From positions 7,968 to 13,062 of the forward strand of contig DBCW01000058.1 in the NCBI GenBank assembly GCA_002293265.1: 5,095 bases of DNA, written 5' to 3'. Shown one piece after another: positions 1 to 5,095 of this stretch. The DNA comes from Eggerthellales bacterium UBA948. GTDB lineage: Bacteria > Actinomycetota > Coriobacteriia > Coriobacteriales > UBA8131. Made by a program: the position numbers and the translations under genes. The notes under the pieces were generated by a model that saw only the letters and a list, made by a program, of their open reading frames with translations, made no database searches and had not been told where the DNA came from. Within the stretch, counting starts at the first letter, position 1; each line of letters starts with the position of its first letter.

Positions 1-456
1 CAAGTGAGCGTGAGTGCAGCTCACTCGAGCCAAGAAGACGTGGCTCCGCCACAAGCTAAACCGGAGAAAAAGCCCTTGGACAAGCGAGTTACATATGCTT
101 TGTTTGGTATTTGCGCCGCTGCGCTTTTGATACTATTTGCTTTATCACCATCAGGACTTCTGGGGCACTTCATGGTCTTGATGCTCTCGGTGGTCATAGG
201 GTTTTATGTCATCGGCAACGTATCGCATTCTCTACATACTCCATTGATGAGTGTAACTAATGCCATCAGCGGCATCATCATTGTTGGCTGTCTTTTGGGG
301 TTGGTGTTGACTGATCAGTCCAGCCAGCTTTTAGCAGGCACAAACCTAGCGATCTTGGTTCTTTCTGCGCTTGGCATCTTATTGGCATCGATAAATGTCT
401 TTGGCGGTTTTACTGTCACTCAGCGCATGCTCAAGATGTTTAAGAAAGGACAGTGA
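1..456 (+). CDS. pntA: NAD(P) transhydrogenase subunit alpha, C-terminal membrane part (5' end outside window)
   Basis: This is the membrane part (domain II) of the alpha subunit of proton-translocating NAD(P) transhydrogenase, which couples hydride transfer from NADH to NADP+ with proton movement across the cytoplasmic membrane. Counting from the GTG at 4, residues 1-28 are an Ala/Pro/Lys-rich linker. Four hydrophobic segments follow at about 29-48, 55-75, 86-103 and 112-134. The family stretch [13 protein letters not shown] lies at about 78-90, and the end [13 protein letters not shown] is typical of PntA. The frame is still open at base 1, so the GTG at 4 need not be the start. The linker and the C-terminus resemble the fused two-subunit (E. 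coli-like) form, so I read this as the 3' end of a full-length pntA of about 500 codons. A separate small pntAB subunit starting at 4 remains possible, because the upstream sequence is not visible. pntB follows after 7 bases, so the two are surely one operon. Confidence 0.9.
   Translation, partial: QVSVSAAHSSQEDVAPPQAKPEKKPLDKRVTYALFGICAAALLILFALSPSGLLGHFMVLMLSVVIGFYVIGNVSHSLHTPLMSVTNAISGIIIVGCLLGLVLTDQSSQLLAGTNLAILVLSALGILLASINVFGGFTVTQRMLKMFKKGQ
445..450 (+). promoter_or_regulatory. Likely ribosome binding site of pntB
   Basis: AAAGGA lies inside the last codons of pntA, 13 bases before the ATG at 464. The spacing is long for a Shine-Dalgarno site, so translational coupling to pntA (stop at 454-456) may help initiation. 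It supports a start at 464 (or the adjacent ATG at 467) rather than an upstream in-frame start inside pntA. Confidence 0.5.
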
Positions 457-463
457 GCCGACA

Positions 464-1972
464 ATGATGATAGAAGAAGTGATCGAAAGCGCTACAACTG
501 CTATTCCGCTTTCGCTTATAAGCGGATCTTACATAATTGCCGGGTTGCTATTTATACTCGCGCTTGCCGGACTTTCCAAACATGAGACCTCAAGCAGAGG
601 TAACATATTGGGCATGCTTGGCATGGGAGTTGCCCTCATCTTTGTTATTTTGGGAACCGTATTTGGTATTTCCGATACAGCCGAGTATACAAATTATTTT
701 ACCGGTGAGACCGAAAGTCTTACGTACATAGTGCAAAATCCGGCATTTACATGGGCTATCGTGGTGATAGTTGCAGCAATGGCGATAGGTGCTGCAATTG
801 GTGTAATGCGTGCACTTAAAGTTGAGATGACCGGGATGCCTGAGCTTATCGCCTTGTTCCATTCCTTTGTTGGTCTGGCTGCCGTTTTTGTGGGTTGGAT
901 AAGCTATCTGTCGGCAGCAGCGTCAGGTCATTTTGATCCCATACACTCCGGAGAGCTTTTTATCGGCGTTTTCATTGGGGGAGTAACTTTCACCGGATCT
1001 ATTGTTGCTTACCTCAAGCTCTCAGCGCGCATTAAAAGTGCGCCATTAATGCTTCCGGGAAGAAACATCTTAAACCTTGGTGCCATTGTGGTATTTATCG
1101 TTTTGACGGTAATTTTTGTCATGTATCCGGGGGGCGGTCTTGGTCTGACACTAATTTCAGCAGCCACGATAATCTCCCTACTACTTGGCATTCACCTTGT
1201 TGCCAGCATTGGTGGCGGAGACATGCCGGTTGTGGTGAGCATGCTCAACTCATATTCCGGCTGGGCAGCAGCGGCTGTGGGCTTTACCTTGTCTAACAAC
1301 TTGCTCATTATCACCGGTGCCTTGGTGGGATCAAGTGGTGCTTACCTTTCCTACATTATGTGCAAAGCTATGAACAGGAATTTCATATCTGTAATTGCCG
1401 GTGGTTTTGGCTCAGACGGTGCTGTGGTGGGGCAGGCAAAGGATTACGGGCAGCACAGAGAGGTCAACGCAAGTGATGTTGCAGCCTCTTTAAAAAATGC
1501 TTCCAGCGTCATAATTACACCGGGATATGGCATGGCTGTAGCTCAAGCTCAGTCCGTCGTAGCAGACTTAACCCAGCAATTGAGGGCAAGAGGCGTAAAT
1601 GTGCGTTTTGGCATACACCCTGTTGCCGGAAGACTGCCCGGGCACATGAACGTACTTTTGGCCGAGGCAAAAGTGCCATACGACATAGTGCTTGAGATGG
1701 ACGAGATCAATGAAGACTTCAGCGATACTGACGTAGTTTTGGTCATAGGCGCAAACGACACCGTCAACCCTGCGGCTACTGAAGACCCTACCTCACCGAT
1801 AGCCGGAATGCCGGTGCTGGAGGTATGGAATGCCGCAGAAGTTATCGTCTTTAAGCGCTCGATGGCTACAGGCTATGCAGGTGTACAAAACCCGCTATTC
1901 TTCAGGGATAACTCAGCAATGCTTTTTGGAGATGCCAAAGAACGTGTAAGCGATATCATTAAAGAATTGTAA
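464..1972 (+). CDS. pntB: NAD(P) transhydrogenase subunit beta
   Basis: This is the beta subunit of proton-translocating NAD(P) transhydrogenase. It carries part of the membrane proton channel (domain II) and the NADP(H)-binding domain III. From the ATG at 464 it has 502 residues, somewhat longer than the roughly 460 of E. coli PntB. Hydrophobic helices fill about residues 14-305. Channel-associated positions are present: the His in ALFHSFVG (about 133), the Asp in GGGDMPVV (about 253) and the Asn in SMLNSYSGW (about 262). Domain III has the nucleotide-binding [10 protein letters not shown] (about 354-363), [15 protein letters not shown] (from 383), [10 protein letters not shown] (429-438) and [14 protein letters not shown] (from 464), all intact. 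The frame is open further upstream, to 395, but that would overlap pntA by 62 bases and add a non-family N-terminus, so 464 is preferred. Extra length sits in a loop at about residues 70-97. No clear terminator follows the TAA. Confidence 0.97.
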   Translation: MMIEEVIESATTAIPLSLISGSYIIAGLLFILALAGLSKHETSSRGNILGMLGMGVALIFVILGTVFGISDTAEYTNYFTGETESLTYIVQNPAFTWAIVVIVAAMAIGAAIGVMRALKVEMTGMPELIALFHSFVGLAAVFVGWISYLSAAASGHFDPIHSGELFIGVFIGGVTFTGSIVAYLKLSARIKSAPLMLPGRNILNLGAIVVFIVLTVIFVMYPGGGLGLTLISAATIISLLLGIHLVASIGGGDMPVVVSMLNSYSGWAAAAVGFTLSNNLLIITGALVGSSGAYLSYIMCKAMNRNFISVIAGGFGSDGAVVGQAKDYGQHREVNASDVAASLKNASSVIITPGYGMAVAQAQSVVADLTQQLRARGVNVRFGIHPVAGRLPGHMNVLLAEAKVPYDIVLEMDEINEDFSDTDVVLVIGANDTVNPAATEDPTSPIAGMPVLEVWNAAEVIVFKRSMATGYAGVQNPLFFRDNSAMLFGDAKERVSDIIKEL

Positions 1973-1983
1973 TTTTCCTTACA

Positions 1984-2003
1984 CTCACTACCGCACCCCA
2001 CTC
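1984..2003. repeat. Isolated degenerate copy of the 20-bp repeat unit
   Basis: CTCACTACCGCACCCCACTC resembles the repeat unit GTCATTCCCGCATTCCCTCT seen downstream, sharing the TCA-T--CCGCA core and the C-rich tail. It is separated from the main array by 32 unrelated bases. The match is imperfect and could be chance in C-rich sequence. Confidence 0.3.
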
Positions 2004-2035
2004 AGAAATGAGCAGAAGACCACTTGGACGGTGAC

Positions 2036-2153
2036 GTTATTGTCGCACCTCTCTGTTTTCGCAGCCTCTGTTGCCAATAACGCATCCATCGCTGTCATTC
2101 ACGCACCCCCTCCGTCATTCCCGCATTCCCTCTGTCACTGTCGCTTCGGCGGG
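2036..2153. repeat. Degenerate tandem repeat, about six units of ~20 bp
   Basis: Units begin at 2036, 2055, 2073, 2094, 2114 and 2134, giving steps of 19, 18, 21, 20 and 20 bases. The two best units are GTCATTCACGCACCCCCTCC (2094-2113) and GTCATTCCCGCATTCCCTCT (2114-2133), identical at 16 of 20 positions. The unit at 2036 (GTTATTGTCGCACCTCTCT) keeps the head and the CTCT tail. Those at 2055 and 2073 are more decayed. The last unit (2134) keeps only the head GTCA-T--CGC and is the first arm of the inverted repeat that follows. It is not a CRISPR array, because there are no unique spacers between units. Confidence 0.6.
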
Positions 2154-2207
2154 GATCCATAGTTACGAGTTCTTACAGCTACGGATTCCTACTCGCGCGA
2201 AAATGAC
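2134..2207. repeat. Imperfect inverted repeat, REP/MITE-like palindromic element
   Basis: Two 29-bp arms (2134-2162 and the reverse complement of 2179-2207) match at 19 of 29 positions around a 16-base loop (2163-2178). Both arms start GTCA-T-TCGC at the outer end and close with GATCCATAG or AATCCGTAG at the inner end. The outer motif also pairs GTCATT (2114-2119) with AATGAC (2202-2207). A GTCATTCCCGC head with an inner GGAATCC is a theme of dispersed palindromic repeats in several bacterial genomes. Assigning this copy to such a family is inference, and no transposase is nearby. The arms have diverged, suggesting an old, immobile copy. There is no T-run, so it is not a standard intrinsic terminator. 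Confidence 0.55.
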
Positions 2208-2274
2208 AAGCTGCACCGCATAAGTAACTTGTGGACGTTTGATCAAAAAGTGGCTACGGATAGGGTAAAGTCGA

Positions 2275-2280
2275 TATAAT
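2275..2280 (+). promoter_or_regulatory. Consensus -10 box candidate (TATAAT)
   Basis: A perfect TATAAT lies 135 bases before the DUF2064 gene start. The best -35 at a usual distance is TGGCTA (2251-2256, 18-base spacer), which matches only 3 of 6 positions, and there is no extended -10 TG. It may be a promoter for the downstream gene or a chance match in A/T-rich sequence. Confidence 0.3.
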
Positions 2281-2291
2281 AATCAGGCATT

Positions 2292-2321
2292 TTGTTTCGT
2301 AATACGCTATACTAGTATAGT
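2292..2321 (+). promoter_or_regulatory. Alternative promoter candidate overlapping the palindrome
   Basis: TTGTTT (2292-2297) and TATAGT (2316-2321) are separated by 18 bases and could act as -35 and -10 boxes for the DUF2064 gene. The -35 is weak (TTG plus mismatches). The -10 overlaps the right half of the 14-bp palindrome, an arrangement that would suit repression. Confidence 0.3.
2307..2320. promoter_or_regulatory. Perfect 14-bp palindrome, possible operator
   Basis: CTATACTAGTATAG is identical to its own reverse complement. It lies about 95 bases before the DUF2064 gene and overlaps -10-like hexamers (TATACT at 2308, TATAGT at 2316). A dimeric regulator binding here is plausible but not shown. 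No regulator gene is visible in the window. Confidence 0.35.
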
Positions 2322-2400
2322 TTGATTCCGACGGGGAGGGTTAAATCCTGGGGTCAGGGAAAAGCACAATTCAACTCGTCGCTTATACGATCTGTTCAAG

Positions 2401-2407
2401 AAAGAGG
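2401..2407 (+). promoter_or_regulatory. Ribosome binding site of the DUF2064 gene
   Basis: AAAGAGG sits 7 bases before the ATG at 2415, a normal Shine-Dalgarno arrangement. It decides the start at 2415 over the TTG at 2322 in the same frame. Confidence 0.75.
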
Positions 2408-2414
2408 TACGTCA

Positions 2415-3251
2415 ATGGCAACGAGGAACCATGCCTTGTTATTATTCTCAAAGCCACCCATCGCAGGGACTGTAAAAACACGTCTGACAACAGAAAAGGG
2501 CGGTCCGTTCACAGAAGAAGAAGCTGCGGAGATCTTTCGCAGAAGCTTGTTTGATGTCGCTGAATTATGCTGTTTAGCACTTCATGAACTAGAAAACCAA
2601 AACGCAATCGAGCGTGCTCTGGATAGCGATGCCGATGAGCACAAATACACACTCTTTGTAACCACGACGCCCGAATCCAATATTGAAGCTATGAAAAAGA
2701 CCTTTAATGATATCGGTCAATGGCCCAGAGAGTTTGTATATATTGCCGATGAAGGTGAAACTTTAGACGACCATTACGATGACGCTTTCAAAAAAGTTTT
2801 TGCAAAGGAATTTGATAGTGTCTTAAGCGTGAGTGCTGATATTCCACTGCTTCCGCGTGAGCATCTGCTAAACGGCTTTAAGTGGCTGCAATACTTCTTG
2901 GCTACCAGCGAAAACGGTGGGGTAGTGCACGCGCCATGTCAAGAAGCAGGTGTAAGTCTTATAGGTTGGATTCGTGGTACAGATATTGACCATCAAGGTG
3001 TGACTGAAAACACAATGGGTAGACCGGCACTTGATACCTATGTTGATAAAGTACAAACAAAAGACATTCCAATGGCGTTATTGATGCCTGTATCCGGTAT
3101 AGACGATGTCAGCGATTTTGCACATGCAACATCAATGGCAAGAGCAGCCAAATATGCTCAACAATTTCAACCGGATCTATACGTACCGGAGCGCTTTTTG
3201 GCATGGGTAGACTGGCGGGGAATCAAAGTAGGCACCCCACCGGAAGAGTAA
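2415..3251 (+). CDS. DUF2064 / TIGR04282-type glycosyltransferase-fold protein
   Basis: This is a predicted cytoplasmic nucleotidyl- or glycosyl-transferase with a GT-A fold, of the DUF2064 family (also called rSAM/selenodomain-associated transferase 1). The substrate is unknown. In the 278-residue product, the family N-terminal motif FSKPPIAGTVKTRL (residues 11-24) should bind the nucleotide-sugar phosphates. SADIPLLP (140-147) matches the metal-binding G-D-P-L region, with Asp142. GIDDVSDFAHA (228-238) matches the usual C-terminal D-DT-EDL segment. The stretch where relatives have DGGYxLiG reads QEAGVSLIGW (176-185), so that motif is altered. The protein is longer than the family's usual 200-230 residues: it has an extra helical part at about 50-78 and a C-terminal extension after about 245. 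The ATG is chosen for its Shine-Dalgarno site. The gene stands alone on its strand, converging on the M23 gene. The family call is fairly safe; a reaction cannot be named. Confidence 0.8.
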   Translation: MATRNHALLLFSKPPIAGTVKTRLTTEKGGPFTEEEAAEIFRRSLFDVAELCCLALHELENQNAIERALDSDADEHKYTLFVTTTPESNIEAMKKTFNDIGQWPREFVYIADEGETLDDHYDDAFKKVFAKEFDSVLSVSADIPLLPREHLLNGFKWLQYFLATSENGGVVHAPCQEAGVSLIGWIRGTDIDHQGVTENTMGRPALDTYVDKVQTKDIPMALLMPVSGIDDVSDFAHATSMARAAKYAQQFQPDLYVPERFLAWVDWRGIKVGTPPEE

Positions 3252-3255
3252 GCCT

Positions 3256-4374
3256 TTAATATAAGAACGGATAAGGGTCGACCGCCACACCATTGATTTC
3301 TATTTGGAAGTGAAGGTGAGCTCCGAATGAGTTGCCGGTATTTCCTACTCCGGCAATCACTTGCCCGGCGCTTACCTTATCACCAACAGAGACATCCGGT
3401 TGCTTGTAGGCATGCATGTACTTAGTCACGAGTCCACCGCCGTGAGCAACAACCACCCAATAACCTGCTGACCCACTATAGCCGGATATAATGACGGTGC
3501 CACTTTTTACCGAGTAAATTGGCGTGCCGGTCGCGGCAGCTAAATCAAGACCTTTATGGAAAGCATTATCGAAATTTCTCCAACCAAATCTTGAAGAAAC
3601 AGATCCCGCAGGGCAAGGATGATAAAAATCACCTAATTTCTCAATAAGCTGCGGATCAACCTGCTTACCGTTTTGAGCTGCTTCAGCTGCCGCCGCTGCC
3701 GCCGCTGCCGCTGCTGCAGCAGCCTCTTCTTGCGCCAGTAGCTCGGCTATCTCTTCGTTCATACGGTCAAGTTCGGCAGACATTTCGTTGTTTCTCTGTT
3801 GCAGATCAGCTTCCAGCTCTGCGATCTCTTGTCGTTTTTGAGAGGCGATGCGCTCTTGTTCCGTGTAAAGCAAACGAGCTTCTTCTGCCTCTTTGCGAGC
3901 GGATTTAGACTCCATAGTAAGCTTGGCATCACTTTCGTTGATGCGTGAGATATATTCCCATGTGGTGATCAGTTCAGAAAAGCTATTGGATCCAAACAAT
4001 ACGTCAAGGTAGCTAATCTCGCCTTGGCGATAGGATTCTACCGCTCGATCACCAAGCTGCTTTTGCAGTTCAGTTGTGCGCTTAGCTGCTGTCTCTTCGC
4101 GTGATTTGGCTTCGTCTTTAAGTTCAGTAGCTGCAGTTTCAGCTGCGACAGCTTCCGCAAGTTTAACTTTTGTATTCTCGAGCTCTGTTTGCAGGTTGTC
4201 TAATTGTTTTACAAGCTCGTCAGCTTCCGCTTGTTTCTCAGCCGAAGTAACAGCGTAAGCATCTTGTGAGGCAAATGGTATAAACGACAGCACAATAATC
4301 AGCGCCATAAGCACCAAAAACAAACTCCTGACGGAGCTAGGCAGTCTATTCCCGCATGGTCTTGATAAAAGCAT
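3256..4374 (-). CDS. Secreted coiled-coil M23 (LytM-type) peptidoglycan hydrolase
   Basis: This is a zinc metallopeptidase expected to cut peptidoglycan peptide cross-links outside the membrane during growth or division. Of 372 residues, 1-41 are a long signal peptide: basic start, hydrophobic core at about 17-35, probable cleavage after AYA. Residues 43-215 are a coiled coil with the break SYLDVLFGSNSFSEL (121-135), typical of the regulatory part of CwlO/PcsB/EnvC-type proteins. Relatives with that part are held inactive until FtsEX acts on it; whether that applies here is inference. A run of 13 alanines (218-230) forms a linker. The M23 domain (about 250-372) has all expected residues: His273 and Asp277 (HKGLD) and His355 as zinc ligands, His321 (YMH) and His353 (HLH) as catalytic histidines. 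It therefore looks active. The start is supported by TTGGAG five bases upstream. The stop is 4 bases from the stop of the convergent DUF2064 gene. Confidence 0.95.
   Translation of the reverse strand: MLLSRPCGNRLPSSVRSLFLVLMALIIVLSFIPFASQDAYAVTSAEKQAEADELVKQLDNLQTELENTKVKLAEAVAAETAATELKDEAKSREETAAKRTTELQKQLGDRAVESYRQGEISYLDVLFGSNSFSELITTWEYISRINESDAKLTMESKSARKEAEEARLLYTEQERIASQKRQEIAELEADLQQRNNEMSAELDRMNEEIAELLAQEEAAAAAAAAAAAAAEAAQNGKQVDPQLIEKLGDFYHPCPAGSVSSRFGWRNFDNAFHKGLDLAAATGTPIYSVKSGTVIISGYSGSAGYWVVVAHGGGLVTKYMHAYKQPDVSVGDKVSAGQVIAGVGNTGNSFGAHLHFQIEINGVAVDPYPFLY
3685..3723 (-). repeat. Alanine-codon run (13 GCN codons) in the M23 gene
   Basis: Thirteen consecutive Ala codons, mostly GCA and GCG with GCT at both ends, encode residues 218-230 between the coiled coil and the catalytic domain. 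The inner part repeats GCA-GCG-GCG. Such runs can change length by slippage in multiples of three without breaking the frame. Confidence 0.85.
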
Positions 4375-4379
4375 CTATT

Positions 4380-4385
4380 CTCCAA
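4380..4385 (-). promoter_or_regulatory. Ribosome binding site of the M23 gene
   Basis: On the minus strand TTGGAG ends five bases before the ATG at 4374-4372, which supports that start. I could not find a convincing -35/-10 pair in the 125 bases above it. Confidence 0.65.
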
Positions 4386-4405
4386 GGGTACATTTATGCT
4401 GCAGA

Positions 4406-4448
4406 AGGTAATGCTATAAAGGTAAATAATAGCAAATAATCGAGGTAA
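4406..4448 (-). repeat. Three direct copies of TTACCT upstream of the M23 gene
   Basis: On the minus strand TTACCT occurs at 4443-4448, 4420-4425 and 4406-4411, at steps of 23 and 14 bases, in A/T-rich sequence 32-74 bases before the M23 start. They might be regulator contacts or chance. The uneven spacing argues against a strong claim. Confidence 0.3.
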
Positions 4449-4477
4449 ACGCCATCCCGAAAAATAGTTTTTGCATT

Positions 4478-4497
4478 TCAAGCGCACGTTTGCTTGA
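4478..4497 (-). terminator. Small inverted repeat after the sirtuin gene, weak terminator candidate
   Basis: TCAAGC and GCTTGA form a 6-bp stem around an 8-base loop, starting 2 bases after the sirtuin stop codon on the minus strand. The T-run (TATTTTT) begins only about 10 bases later, so this would be at best a weak intrinsic terminator. Read-through into the M23 gene is possible. Confidence 0.3.
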
Positions 4498-4499
4498 GT

Positions 4500-5095
4500 T
4501 TAAGCGTAAATATCGCCCAAAACTTTGCCGATGTTTTCTCTGAAAAGTATCTTGGCTTCTGTGTCTCTTGGGGTGATGTCTCTGTTGATTACTATCAGTG
4601 ATTCTTTGGAGAATAGGTTTACCAGTCCGGCAGCCGGGTTAACCGCCAGTGAGGTTCCGCCAATTATTAAAACTTCAGCTTCGGAGACGGAGGCGATTGC
4701 AGCATCCAGAATCTTGTCGTCTAGTTGCTCCTCGTACAACACCACATCCGGTTTTATTGTTCCGCTGCATCCGGGCTTTTTGCAGCGTGGCAGTTTGTTG
4801 TCTTCCAGCTGATCCAGTACTTCTTTCGCCGTGTATCCGCTGCGACATCTTTCGCAATAATTTCTGTGAATACTTCCATGCAACTCTAAAACACGTTTTG
4901 CTCCTGCTTTTTGATGCAAGCCGTCGATGTTTTGAGTGATTATGGCATTTAGGAGACCATCGGCTTCTAACCTGGCTAATGATAAATGAGCTGCATTGGG
5001 CTTTGCATCTAGCGCAGGAAGCAGTACCTTATTCCTGTAGAACTGATAGAAGGCTTCCGGATTTTGAGCATAGAAGCTGTGGCTTAAGATTATTT
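4500..5095 (-). CDS. cobB: Sir2-family NAD-dependent protein deacylase, C-terminal part (5' end outside window)
   Basis: This is a sirtuin, which removes acyl groups from lysine side chains using NAD+ and releases nicotinamide and O-acyl-ADP-ribose. The frame is open to the window edge, giving 197 visible residues of the usual 240 or so. The missing N-terminus would hold the GAG-S and DFR motifs. Visible in order: FYQFYRN and LDAKPNAAH (helical module), TQNIDGLHQ (NAD/substrate contacts, codons at 4914-4937), the catalytic His in ELHGS (codon 4878-4880), a zinc site with spacing CX2C-X20-CX4C (4767-4856), KPDVVLYEE, GGTSLAVNPAAGL and VINRD (NAD pocket). All expected residues in this part are present, so it looks functional. 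The style resembles class U sirtuins; acyl preference cannot be judged. The symbol is used in the generic bacterial sense. The M23 gene follows on the same strand after 125 bases. Confidence 0.94.
   Translation of the reverse strand, partial: IILSHSFYAQNPEAFYQFYRNKVLLPALDAKPNAAHLSLARLEADGLLNAIITQNIDGLHQKAGAKRVLELHGSIHRNYCERCRSGYTAKEVLDQLEDNKLPRCKKPGCSGTIKPDVVLYEEQLDDKILDAAIASVSEAEVLIIGGTSLAVNPAAGLVNLFSKESLIVINRDITPRDTEAKILFRENIGKVLGDIYA

Larger units (their letters stand above)
1973..2414. other. 442-bp intergenic region with repeats, weak promoters and a leader
   Basis: I see no convincing protein or RNA gene between pntB and the DUF2064 gene. The left two thirds hold degenerate 20-bp tandem repeats and an inverted repeat (listed separately). 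The right third is richer in A/T and has two -10-like boxes and a 14-bp palindrome, then about 90 bases of leader up to the ATG at 2415. No strong stem followed by a T-run was found after pntB, so where its transcript ends is unclear. Confidence 0.7.

Noticed and set aside
395..463. Upstream extension of the pntB frame to 395
   Set aside because: It would overlap pntA by 62 bases and add 23 residues unlike any PntB N-terminus. ATG 464 fits the family start and follows the pntA stop closely.
2036..2153. CRISPR array
   Set aside because: Units follow each other directly, with variable sequence and no unique spacers, and there are no cas genes.
2329..2413. Possible structured leader: CGACG (2329-2333) with CGTCG (2377-2381), or GACG with CGTC (2410-2413), and a CCTG/CAGG hairpin at 2347-2358
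   Set aside because: The stems are 4-5 bp and expected by chance. No known riboswitch motif is recognisable.
2322..2414. TTG start at 2322 giving a 31-residue N-terminal extension of the DUF2064 protein
   Set aside because: The ATG at 2415 has a good Shine-Dalgarno site and lies just before the first conserved strand. The extension has no family-like sequence and begins within the likely promoter area.
4460..4478. TTGAAA on the minus strand near 4495-4490 as a -35 box for the M23 gene
   Set aside because: The hexamer is good, but at 15-19 bases downstream there is only G-rich sequence (around TCGGGATGG) and no -10 box.
4375..4499. c-di-AMP (ydaO-type) riboswitch before the cell-wall hydrolase
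   Set aside because: Such riboswitches often precede these genes, but the space is short and the conserved core elements are not seen.
4525..4939. Open frames on the plus strand opposite the sirtuin gene
   Set aside because: They are shadows of a well-supported conserved gene and have low-complexity, Ser- or Arg-rich translations with no recognisable domain.

Overview
The window looks like ordinary bacterial chromosome: four protein genes or gene parts of known families, plus one further gene running off each end. There are no RNA genes, insertion sequences or CRISPR arrays. The organism is not certain. The secreted M23 hydrolase has a CwlO/PcsB-like coiled coil behind a Sec signal peptide, and base composition is roughly balanced. 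With a class-U-looking sirtuin this fits a Gram-positive-type bacterium, perhaps an actinobacterial lineage such as Coriobacteriia. That placement is inference from gene style only.

Left part (1-1972, + strand): the end of pntA (C-terminal membrane part of the alpha subunit) is followed after 7 bases by complete pntB. Together they encode the membrane-bound, proton-translocating NAD(P) transhydrogenase, which uses the proton gradient to make NADPH from NADH. Domain III of PntB is intact.

Middle (1973-2414): a 442-bp non-coding stretch. It holds degenerate tandem repeats of about 20 bp headed GTCATTC-CGCA. These run into an imperfect inverted repeat with 29-bp arms that carry the same head sequence. 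Weak promoter candidates follow, including a perfect 14-bp palindrome, and then a leader of about 90 bases. The next gene (2415-3251, + strand) encodes a DUF2064/TIGR04282-type GT-A-fold transferase whose usual DGG-Y motif is altered.

Right part (3256-5095, - strand): a secreted coiled-coil M23 (LytM-type) peptidoglycan hydrolase is convergent with the transferase gene, with only 4 bases between their stop codons. Upstream of it on the same strand, after 125 bases, lies the 3' part of a Sir2-family NAD-dependent protein deacylase gene that is cut by the window edge. Transhydrogenase and sirtuin both use nicotinamide nucleotides, but they lie on opposite strands and nothing here links them functionally.

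I found no convincing undescribed system. The most unusual structure is the repeat/palindrome region at 1984-2207.
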